DNA from: Rhizophagus sp. LPA8_4_AMF
Lineage: Eukaryota; Glomeromycota; Glomeromycetes; Glomerales; Glomeraceae
Reading direction: 5' to 3'
Assembly (NCBI GenBank): GCA_021464525.1
Contig: JADRCO010001227.1
Span: 1 to 21,168 of the forward strand
Length of the DNA: 21,168 nt
A model generated the notes under the pieces. The model was not told the origin of the DNA. It worked only from the letters and a program-made list of their open reading frames with translations, and did not search any database. Shown piece after piece: positions 9,994 through 19,189 of the stretch (the stretch's first letter is position 1; each line of letters starts with the position of its first letter). Position numbers and translations under genes: made by a program.

Positions 9994-10496
9994 TAGTCAC
10001 TTGACATAAACACTAAATATTCAGTTTCAAAATAAATAAATGCGTCTAATAAAGAATATATATATACGGTATAACGTCTTGTGCATTTAAATATTCACTC
10101 TTTACCTTTATTATTGTGAGCGTGCCATTATTATATAGCCATAATGAAATTAATCCTTAAAATCACAATTATTCTTCTAAAAATTCTAAACCAAATTTGC
10201 AATGTAATAAAAGTAGTTCTAAGTAATATCAAGCATGTTTTTCATGTCATTCGTTTTGGTTGAATTGTCAAATTTTTATTTATATTAAAATTATTCATAA
10301 ATAAATTTAACATTATTTTATCTTATTTGTTATCTCTATAATCTAAATTAACTATATTCTTAAATATTAAATAATTCAGCTCGTAAGTTGATAGTTTATT
10401 TTATAACTTGATAATAATTGAGATACTAATTTTTGTTAACTAAATATTTCATTTGATAATACAATAGTTGGTAGGTTATCAGTTATTTATTTTTTC
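9994..10496. other. Intergenic, nothing recognised
   Basis: AT-rich sequence without an ORF, hairpin or repeat that I can support. Confidence 0.4.
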
Positions 10497-10500
10497 CTAA

Positions 10501-10891
10501 GACCCGAAATATAAAAAGGTCAGGTTCGAAACCAACCTCTTCAGATGAGCATCCACATCATGTGTAAGATATTAACGTACGCACTCGACGGAGTTAAGCG
10601 TACGCTATCACGTGCAAGTGCATAACTTCTAAACTCTGGTAGGATGTACGTACACACAGTGCGTATGTCCAGGGCGTCCTTAACGTTATTAGGCGGCATT
10701 ACGGGCTCCTTACCGGCATTATAGGAATTTGGCCGGCGTTAAGAAAATTCATTTAACATGTGACAAATAGGATTTTAAATACGGCATCGGTGACCGATTA
10801 GTCACATGATTTATTAGAAAAGCTTTTTTGTGACACTGTCCCTGGAAAAATGCCGTACAATCTGCCGACCTTTTTATATATATTTCGGGTC
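10501..10891. mobile_element. 391-bp MITE-like element with GACCCGAAATAT ends, just upstream of the kinase locus
   Basis: The left end reads GACCCGAAATATAAAAAGG then TC; the reverse complement of the right end (10891-10867) reads GACCCGAAATATATATAAAA then AGGTC. The arms are about 21-25 bp and may extend outward through CTAA/TTAG (10497-10898). The interior is far richer in G+C than its surroundings and full of small palindromes, for example AGCGTACGCT and ATCGGTGACCGAT, plus one CACGTG. No ORF is visible. The right arm supplies a TATATATA stretch about 80 bp upstream of the putative kinase ATG at 10958, so it might act as a core promoter. Confidence 0.65.
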
Positions 10892-10957
10892 CTTTTAGTT
10901 TTTACTGTATTTTACATAGTATTCAATAACTAACTATTTAAAACTGATAATTATTCA

Positions 10958-13905
10958 ATGATTTTTCAAAAAGCGGCGAATTTTATTATAAATGGTAAGT
11001 TATTAATTCAATTATATTAATCGATACTTACATATATAATATATATAATTGAAACTAATTACATATTATTTATTTAAATAATTAGATTGTAAGTGATATA
11101 AATAATTTATACAATATATACATTTGTAGTAATGTTTGTATCTTATTAATTAATAATTATTGATACTGTAGGGTGTAAGTTACTGTATATACTGTCATGT
11201 TCTTGTTATTTCTATAATCTAAACTAGCCAAATATTTTACCTAAAAAATTACTTAAAAATATAGGGAGTAAGTTATAATTGGAATTATTTATTAAATTTT
11301 ATTATGAAAGATTGAGTAATATGGCATTTTCTAAGTATGATTTAAACTAACAAAATTTTTTATTTAAAATTACTTAACAGTTAATAGTAATACAAAGGGT
11401 AAGTTGTTTATTTAATTCTACCCATATTTACAATGCTTACATATAATTTAAACTAATTAAATTCTTTATTTAGAAAATTTGGTAGAACGTAAGCTATAAT
11501 TATACTACTGTACATATTCGTATAATATTATTTATTATTTAAACTAACTAAATTCTTTATTTAAAAAAATTATTAAACAATATAGAGAGTAAGTTAAAAG
11601 TTATTTATTATTTCATTTATGATACGTTTCATATTCATGATCACTTGAATATAATTAAACTAATTTTTAATAAAATACTATTTAATAGGACGTAAGTTAT
11701 AATTTATTTACATATTTATAAGGTATTACGTATAATTTAAACTAATTAATTCTTTTTTTTTTAGATCGTAAGTGATTAGTTATCTATTTAATTTTATTAT
11801 TGCATATTTATATGATGTTTATACTGTATGTAATCTAAAATTTTATTTAAAAATTAATTAATAATTATAGGAGGTAATTTATTTATTTAATTCTTTTATT
11901 ACATATTTAATATAATTTGATTAACTAAATTCTTTATTTAAAAAATTCTTTATTAATGATACAGAAAGTAAGTTTCTTATTTAATTCTATTATTGTTATT
12001 TATATGATACTTATTAATATAATGTAAACTCTAATTAATGACTTATTTAAAAAATTATTTTGATTTGTAATTTTTTTAGAATGTAAGTCATAATTTATTT
12101 AATTAGAGATGCGATCTGAAATCCATCCATTCGGATAAATCCAATCTGAACCCAGATAATAGATAATTTCCGAATGAACCATCTGGCCAGATTAATTCGT
12201 CAAATAATACATTATCCATTATTATGCGTCGTATATAGTTGATATATAGAAAGTCATTTAAGTCATTTACCGTTACGGTTCAAAGAAATCGCAAAGGTGG
12301 TATCACGTGATTTTAATTCCCGGCGGCCAACACTACTGATGAGTTACACAATCGGAAATAATCTAATACGGATGTTGGATAAATTTTTGGATTTTTAATC
12401 CGCTGATGGATTATCCAGATCACATCTCTAATTTGATTGCATATTTAAACTAACTAAATTCTTTATTCAAAAAAAATATTTAATAATATAGATCGTAAGT
12501 TATTTATTCAATTCTATTGTTATATATTTATAAAATAAAGCATATAATCATTTAAACTAACTATATTCCTTTATTTAAAACATTATTTAATAATATAGTG
12601 TGTAAGTTTAGTTAAGCTATTTATTTATATTTATGAATTATAACATAATAGTTATACTAATTAAATTCCTTTATTTTAAAACATTATTATTTGATAGATT
12701 GTAAGTTATGTTATTTATTCAATTCTAATCATTTACCTTATCTAATATTCAAATTAATTATATTCCTTATATAAAAATTATTAATTAATATAGGGGGTAA
12801 GTTATTTCTTTTCATTATTATATATTTTTTTAAAATGAATTTCACATGCTTATTTTATGATAATTGCATAACCAAATTCTTATTAAAAAACTATCTATTA
12901 ATTTATTATAGATTGTAAGTAATTGTTTTATATATTATTATATATTTATACGTTATTTACTTATAATTTAAACTAATGTGTTCATTATTTAAAAATTGGT
13001 TGATAATTTTTTAATCTATTTTAGTTAGTAAGTCGTAATAAGTTATTTATATTTAATTCTATTAATATTCATATGTGAATTAAGCTAACTAAATTCTTTA
13101 TTTTAATAATATAGATTGTAAGTTATTATTTTGTCATTGCATATATATATATATTATATTCACATAATTTAAACTAATTACTGAATTCTATATTTAAAAA
13201 AACACTACTTATTCATAGTTCGTAAGTTATTTGTTTAATTCTATTATTATCTAAATACATGTAAACTAACTAAATTTTATAATTAAAAATTTAATTATAT
13301 AGTGGGTAAGTTATTTATTTAATTTTATTATTATTTTATTATTATGCATATACATGATATTATATATACTAACCAAATTTTTTATTTAAAAATTATTTGT
13401 TAATAAAATTATTTTAGATTGTAAGTTATGAATTTTTATTTATGCATTTGTATATTGGATATTAACATATAATTTAAACCTTTTAAAAAATTCTTTCATT
13501 TAAATGTCATTCAATTATATAGGGTGTAAGTTATAAGTAATTTATTTAGTACTATTATTATATATTTATACAGTATAATTTAACCTAATTAATTTCTTTA
13601 TTTTAAAAAATATATTTGCAATTTATTTTAGGTTGTAAGTCATTAATTAATTATTTCTATTACTAATATTTATATCATTTACAGTATATGATATTAATCT
13701 ATAATTTAATTAACCAAATAACTGGTAATTTACTTTAGTTGGTAAGTTATAAATTTTTAGTTTATTAAATATAATTTATATAAAGCTTATGTATTATTTT
13801 TTTCTAAATTCCTATTCAAATTTTAGAGTAAGTACTATATTTATTATTTTTTAATTTTAAATTTTAAAATAACATTTATCTGATTTTAATTGTTTAAATT
13901 CATAG
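10958..13905 (+). other. Array of 26 intron-like units separated by 3-nt micro-exons, 5' part of kinase gene
   Basis: Putative exon 1 is 10958-10994 (ATG, 37 nt). The pieces that follow are: 11086 ATT; 11172 GGT; 11265 GGA; 11381-11398 (18 nt); 11486 AAC; 11586 AGA; 11689 GAC; 11765 ATC; 11871 GAG; 11965 AAA; 12080 AAT; 12492 ATC; 12599 TGT; 12698 ATT; 12794 GGG; 12912 ATT; 13025 TTA; 13115 ATT; 13219 TTC; 13303 TGG; 13418 ATT; 13523 GGT; 13632 GTT; 13739 TTG; 13827 A. The next exon starts at 13906. Of the 26 units, 24 begin GTAAGT (the others GTAAGC and GTAATT), 24 end TAG and 2 end CAG. Most carry a TTTAAACTAAC/T-like branch motif about 40-45 nt before the end. Unit lengths run 73-115 nt, except one of 409 nt that holds an insertion. 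Joined, the frame has no stop and enters the kinase exon in phase. Splicing is inferred, not shown; a tandem intron satellite spliced as one block is the alternative. Confidence 0.6.
12105..12429. mobile_element. 325-bp MITE inserted inside one unit of the intron array
   Basis: The left end reads AGAGATGCGATCTG and the reverse complement of the right end reads AGAGATGTGATCTG. Both are flanked by AATT (12101-12104 and 12430-12433), a likely 4-bp target duplication. AATT is itself palindromic, so it could instead be part of the ends. Removing the element restores a normal-length unit (GTAAGT at 12083, TAG at 12491, about 80-86 nt). The interior has CCATT/GGAT steps and a TCACGTGA palindrome at 12303-12310. 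No ORF. Confidence 0.7.
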
Positions 13906-15045
13906 ACTTGGAAAAAGTGAAAATGCTATTTTGGATGAATTTATTCGTGAAAAGAATTTAAAGTGGATTCCTTATAATAAATTTAATGATGTTAAATATC
14001 TTGGTCATGGAGGATTTAGTACTATCTATAAAGCCACTTGGAAAACACGTATTGGGGATGTAGAAGTAGTCCTTAAATGTCTCAATAATTTCAATGAAAA
14101 TTTGAATGAATTTTTAAAAGAAGTATGATAACATAATATTATTTGTTTTTTTTATTAGATTTAAATATAATTTATTCAAGCTAATATATTAAATTTTATT
14201 TATTATTATAGTGGAATTATCATGAAAGTTGTCTAAGTTCAATAGAAATTATTGATTTGTATGGGTTTACACAAAATCCATATAATTCAAAATACATAGC
14301 AGTAATGGATTATGCAAATAAAGGAAATTTAAGAGGGAATTTAACAGAAATAAAAGAAAATAATTGGAAACGGAAATTATACATGTTATATAAGATAATT
14401 TCTGGGCTTTATAAAATACACAATCAAGGCCTTGTTCATTGTGATTTACACGATGGGAATATTTTAAATCATGAAGATAATAAGGACATCATCGATAAAG
14501 TTTATATTAGTGATTTAGGATTGTGTCGACCTGTAAAATCTTTATTAAAAAAAGATGTTATTTATGGTGTTATACCATTTATGGCTCCTGAAGTTTTAAG
14601 GGGTAATCCTTATACTCAAGCTAGTGACATATATAGTTTTTCCATGATCATGTGGGAATTTACATCTGGAGTTCCACCGTTTAATAATAGAGCACATGAT
14701 CTTCAACTTGGCCTAAGTATTTGTAAAGGCGAACGTCCTGAAATTATTAAAAATACTCCACAATGTTATATAGATTTGATGAAAAAATGTTGGAATGAAG
14801 ATCCATTAAAGAGACCATCTGCATTAGAAATTAGAAATATAATTGGAAGTTGGATTTTCTATTCTGACAAAATTAGTGAAGAATTATTAAGCAATATTAT
14901 GGAATTTATAAATGCATCAGTAGAGCATAACAATCTTACTGCATCTCATCCACAAGCATGTTATACAAGTCGTTTGCTTGATTTTACTAGTGCAAAACTA
15001 AATGAAATTCTAGGAAGTGAATGTTTAGATTGCGCTATTGAGTAA
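13906..15045 (+). CDS. TKL-type protein kinase (two main exons; N-terminus from upstream micro-exons)
   Basis: The exon at 13906-14122 is followed by an 89-nt intron (14123-14211, GTATGA..TAG) and an exon at 14212-15045. The reading begins (codon)-LGKSENAILDEFIREK and WIPYNKF, the leader typical of the expanded Glomeromycotina kinase family. Numbered in the 391-codon model, the kinase elements are: glycine loop LGHGGFSTIYK at 74-84; ATP-anchoring Lys in VVLK at 99; catalytic loop HCDLHDGN at 190-197 with Asp192 and Asn197; DLG at 215-217 in place of DFG; APE at 239-241; then DIYSFSMIMWEFTSGVPPF and CWNEDPLKRPS. These are the subdomains of an active Ser/Thr or dual-specificity TKL kinase. No signal peptide or membrane span is visible in this part. 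The ORF lacks an ATG of its own near 13906, so the N-terminus must come from upstream exons. The target is unknown. Confidence 0.9.
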
Positions 15046-15189
15046 TTTGCTTATTTTTATTCCATATGAAATTAATTCATTTATTATATTATTTAGATAT
15101 TAAAATGGATTATTTGTGATTTCTTTTATAGTATATTCTTAAGTATTGATTGATATTGTACATTCAATATAAATTGTCCTTTTATGTAT

Positions 15190-15545
15190 TTTTAGAATTA
15201 TCTAAACACTAAGATTAGAGTAGTAAATATTTTACAAGTTTCTTAGTTTGTAATTTAGATTAATTCTTTTTTATTTATAACTTATCCAATCATCAGAAAT
15301 ATATATGTTCTTTTTTTATTTTGCTTAAGAATTATTTAAACACTAAGGCTAAAGTAGTAAATGTCTTACAAGTTTCTTAGTTTGTAATTTAAATAATTCT
15401 GTTTTTATTTTTTTTGTAACTTAACCAATTATTAAACATACAGTATGTGTTACTTTTTTTATTTTACCTTTTGTTAGAAATATTTGAATTTTTTACAAAT
15501 TTTTAAGTTTGTAACTTATTCAATTATTAAATATAAATTATCAAA
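15190..15545. repeat. Tandem repeat, about 2.5 copies, 134-148 bp unit
   Basis: AGAATTATCTAAACACTAAG at 15194 recurs as AGAATTATTTAAACACTAAG at 15328. Both are followed by AGTAGTAAAT, TTACAAGTTTCTTAGTTTGT and a T-rich part ending in TAACTTA.CCAAT. A third, internally deleted copy begins near 15476. It lies directly downstream of the kinase gene, so its transcript end may fall in or before it. Confidence 0.7.
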
Positions 15546-16740
15546 TTTGATTTTATATGATCATTTGACTAAAAAATAAAGAAAATAATTAAAAATATAT
15601 AAAACCATTTCTTCAACAAAAAGAATATCGCATTCTAGTAATTTTAATAATTTCCCGTGTGTTAAATAAAATAAATTATAAAGTTTGCATAACTATTAAT
15701 CGATAAATCATATTTCACTAAGATATTCAATACCACAAATTTTATATATTGACTTGGCGATATTATTATAACCTTAAGCATCGTGCTACGCTATATGATG
15801 TTGATTTTTCATAATTGAATTAATTTTAGGTGAGATTTAATTATCAAAAGTTTGTTTTTATAAGCTTATTTATAAGCTTATTAAAATGCTTAATTATAAC
15901 ATCATTATGTCACATTATAATTTATAAATAATGATCTTTTGTAGATTAAAAGATCATTATATAATGTATCTTCAAAGTGTAATATGTCGTATGTGCAGTA
16001 TTTAATATTGAAACTCATATTACTTTGATACTTTGCTGTTAAAATAAAAAAGAAAATCTAATAATAAATTTGATGGATATCAAAATAATCCGATTATCCT
16101 TTGATTTAGATAATAGGTAATGGATATTATTTGAGATAGTAGTCAATTATCATGGATTAATTGCAAGTATTTATAATATTATATTTTTTACAACAATTTA
16201 AATTACCTATAATGTCCAAGTAAATTTAATTTCTTAAATGATCTTACATCTATACTACAGAAAAAAAAATTGGTGAAACATAACAGTATTTTTAAAATTT
16301 ATCTCCAAATATTTTATAAAGAAGAGAAAAATTTTTATTGACTTGATTTTAAAATGATTTATTTTGATGGATTTTAATTTATATGACGTCAAGGAAACCT
16401 TTTCATATAACATATGATTAAGTAAACATGACCCTAACATGCATAGTTTATTCACTTTATCAAACATACATTATTAAGAAATTAACATAACACATTGCAC
16501 AAGTATAGTACAAATGCAGTTCAATTGTTTGGAGAAAATATAATCGATTAAAATAATTAGTCGGAACTTCTAATTTGGTTAAAGTATTCCCATTTCAGAA
16601 ACCAAAAAAAAAGATTCTCAAAACTTTGTTCTCAGTTGACAGATAATTTCTTTGTTGTTTAATTTTGGCAAATTCCAATTATTTCTGAAAATTGATTTAT
16701 AGCACTTATTTGAATTTTTGTTTTTTAAAAAGGCATTCAT
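15546..16740. other. Intergenic; one perfect 13-bp hairpin, no gene
   Basis: The perfect inverted repeat ATAATGATCTTTT, 7-nt loop, AAAAGATCATTAT is at 15928-15960. TAAGCTTA palindromes occur twice near 15860-15880. The minus-strand frame at 16255-16467 is a Lys/Phe/Ile-rich artefact of composition. Nothing else is supportable. Confidence 0.45.
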
Positions 16741-16751
16741 TGATTAGGGAT

Positions 16752-16850
16752 GGTAGCGGTCATGGTCATTAACCGGTCGTAACCGTGACCAATATCAGTC
16801 CGTCAAAAACTTCTGACCGACCGTTCAACCAACCATGACCGACCATTGCC
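16752..16850. mobile_element. Short GGTCATGGTC-type inverted-repeat element
   Basis: The left part has GGTAGCGGTCATGGTCATT and AACCGGTCG. The reverse complement of the right part has GGCAATGGTCGGTCATGGTT and GAACGGTCGGTC. The arms are imperfect and cover most of the 100 bp. The GGTC/GACC density is unlike the surrounding AT-rich DNA. It is probably a worn MITE; a target duplication was not identified. Confidence 0.45.
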
Positions 16851-16904
16851 ATTTGATTAAATCACAGAAAAATTAAGATTTGCATAAATTACTATATGTT
16901 GTTA

Positions 16905-17061
16905 GGGCAGTGACATATATTACGTAATATCCATTTACTATAAGCTCATACCCCCCACCCCCATGTAATATGTAAAAATCTTACGTTACACTTATATGTT
17001 ATATGACCTTCAAATACCCCACCCCTAAAATATTAATATTACGTAATAAATGTCACTGCCC
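16905..17061. mobile_element. PIF/Harbinger-like MITE, 157 bp, TTA duplication
   Basis: The left end reads GGGCAGTGACATATATTACG, continuing TAATAT. The reverse complement of the right end reads GGGCAGTGACATTTATTACG, continuing TAATAT, so the arms are about 26 bp with one mismatch. TTA flanks both sides (16902-16904 and 17062-17064). A 3-bp TWA duplication with GGG-starting ends is the known signature of PIF/Harbinger elements. No ORF is present. It lies about 180 bp upstream of the F-box gene start at 17243 and could influence its promoter. Confidence 0.8.
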
Positions 17062-17242
17062 TTATTTTATTAAAAAATTAATCAAAGGTAGCAGATCCGA
17101 TTCGTTGATCTACATTATGCACTAGTGTTTAAACATTATGATATCATCAACTATGTAATTGTGCAACATAAACAAATACAAATATTTACGTCGTTTGGCG
17201 GAAATAATCAAAATTTTCTTTTTTGTTTTTTTTAAAAAAAAA

Positions 17243-18631
17243 ATGTCCAATTTAAATAGGGATGTTCTTTATTTGGTATTCGAAGAATTACAAAATGATA
17301 ATAAGACACTTTATTCATGTCTTTTAGTTAATAAAACTTGGTGTGAAATAATTATTCCGATTATATGGAGAAATCCTTGGAAATGTTTAAAAAGTGAGGA
17401 CGAAATTTTATTATTAAATGTAATCATTTCACATTTATCAGATGTATCAAAAAACAAAATAAGAAAGCATAAGTTATTCACCAATTTTTATCAAAAGCCT
17501 TCATTTAATTATATTAGTTACTGCAAACATTTAAATTTAGATGAAATCCAGAGAATAATTGACGAAAACATCAATGAAAAATCTGAAATATTAATTATTC
17601 AAAATGAAATAATTAATATTTTTATTAATGAAAATATGAAATTTAGTCACCTTTATGTACATCAAAAATTTGATAGTCAAATACAAGCTGAACGCTGTTT
17701 TTCTGAAATTGAATTTCTTAGTTGCAATAGTGATATAAATGATAATATTTTAACAATATTAACAGAAACATGCAAATCAATTAAAAAATTAGAACTTTTT
17801 ATTAAGATAAAAAATAATAATTATGGAATTATTAAGTTGATTGAAGCTCAAAAAAAGTTATTTGATATTAGTTTAACTCGTATTCACTCTGATGATAGTT
17901 CATTTTATCAAATTCTAGAAAATTCATTAACTAAACATGCAAGTACCATACAATTTTGTAAGATTACTAGACCCTCAGCAAAATTTCTTTCATCTTGTAT
18001 AAATTTAAAAAAATTAGAATTGGGTAGTAAAGTACGTAGTATCATCACTTCATGGTATTGTCTAGAAAATTTATCTTTTCCTTTTTTACAAATTTTAAGA
18101 TCTAGTAGTGTCCCAATTGAAGTCTTAACAAGTTTAATAGTAAATACAAAAGGATTTCTTGTTGAAATTAAAATAGATCATATATGGCATGATGAAATTA
18201 ACAGTGAAAAACTTATTCGAGCTATTTATCAAAATTGCCCAAATATTAAGTATCTCAAACTAATGATTAGAAATAGTAACATCTTAGAATTAGAACCATT
18301 GTTAATTAGTTGTAAGTATTTAAAAGTATTATATCTCCTTATTAGTGATAGTCAATTTGATTGGGATAAGTTATTTGAAATATTTACTAAATCATCGTCA
18401 TCTAGTTTATTTAAGTTTAAATTTAATATTAGTGGGCAACCTAAATTAGAATTCTTTGAGTTATTTTTTGATAATTGGAAGGGAAGACATCCTATGTTTT
18501 TACAAATCTTTTCCGATGTAAGTATTGACTTAACGTTAAAGATGATAGAAAGATATAAAGAAGAAGGAATAATTAAAAAATTTGGCTATTATTATTGGTG
18601 GGACCAAGGAACTAATGATTTTGAATTTTAA
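17243..18631 (+). CDS. F-box protein with LRR-like C-terminal region (copy 2)
   Basis: A single-exon ORF of 462 codons starting at the Met of MSNLNRDVLYLVFEEL. An upstream in-frame ATG at 17159 would add 28 residues rich in Phe and Lys from homopolymer DNA. Paralogy with copy 1 supports the later start. The F-box-like motif covers residues about 3-46 (LNRDVLYLVFEELQ, then SCLLVNKTWCEIIIPIIW). Irregular leucine-rich segments follow, for example KSIKKLELFIK, NLKKLELGSK and NIKYLKLMIR. FFDNWKGR near the C-terminus matches FFSNWKGR of copy 1, and both keep a KYE/RYKEEG-type segment after it. By family it should be a substrate adaptor of an SCF ubiquitin ligase. The substrate is unknown. An AATAAA overlaps the stop codon. 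Confidence 0.8.
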   Translation: MSNLNRDVLYLVFEELQNDNKTLYSCLLVNKTWCEIIIPIIWRNPWKCLKSEDEILLLNVIISHLSDVSKNKIRKHKLFTNFYQKPSFNYISYCKHLNLDEIQRIIDENINEKSEILIIQNEIINIFINENMKFSHLYVHQKFDSQIQAERCFSEIEFLSCNSDINDNILTILTETCKSIKKLELFIKIKNNNYGIIKLIEAQKKLFDISLTRIHSDDSSFYQILENSLTKHASTIQFCKITRPSAKFLSSCINLKKLELGSKVRSIITSWYCLENLSFPFLQILRSSSVPIEVLTSLIVNTKGFLVEIKIDHIWHDEINSEKLIRAIYQNCPNIKYLKLMIRNSNILELEPLLISCKYLKVLYLLISDSQFDWDKLFEIFTKSSSSSLFKFKFNISGQPKLEFFELFFDNWKGRHPMFLQIFSDVSIDLTLKMIERYKEEGIIKKFGYYYWWDQGTNDFEF

Positions 18632-19189
18632 TAAATTTAAATTATTTTATATTAAAATTATTTATTTATTAAGAATCCTTTCTTCTTTCTTATAACTTTG
18701 TAATACTGGTATAATTGCTGTACTTTAGAATAAATGTAATAAAATTTTATATTTTTAAATAATGAAATTTATCGTGCTGTCAACATAATTTAAGTACCTT
18801 GTTTATTTTATAGTTTGTAACTTAAATATTTATTTGTGAAACATTTCGATACCTTGAATTCACTAAATTTAGTTTTATAAGTTTATTGTTATTTTATATA
18901 CTATGCGTTATTTCTACTTAAAAATATGCGAATCCTTTGTATATAAACTTGACTCATTTACCTTGCGAATAACTTACTGATCGAAATTTTATTAGCTTTT
19001 ATAATTAAACAAAGATTTTTCTTGTGTTAAAATTGTTTACTCTTTATTTCTCTACGCTAAGAACTAAATTTAGAAATTTATCGATTAATTAAACTAGAAC
19101 TAATCATATAACATATACCACATCAAGAAATATATAATGAGATGTTATAAGTATAGAATCTTATATAACCTCATATAACCCAAATTTCA
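18632..19189. other. Intergenic downstream of F-box copy 2
   Basis: AT-rich, with AATAAA-type signals close to the stop codon and at about 18730. No ORF or clear repeat is visible before the array that begins near 19190. Confidence 0.4.

Noticed and set aside
10521..10537. GGTTCGAAACC, resembling a tRNA B box or T loop
   Set aside because: No T-arm stem, acceptor stem, anticodon arm or A box can be folded around it; it lies in a MITE end.
11388..11398. Alternative acceptor giving an 11-nt or 1-nt exon in place of the 18-nt one
   Set aside because: Both would break the frame carried by all other pieces; the CAG at 11378-11380 keeps it.
13931..14128. Kinase start at 13931
   Set aside because: That codon is TTG within a continuing frame; the exon is open back to a TAG splice site at 13905 and has no ATG in frame there.
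16255..16467. 70-codon minus-strand ORF
   Set aside because: Composition-driven Lys/Ile/Phe sequence with no leader or domain.
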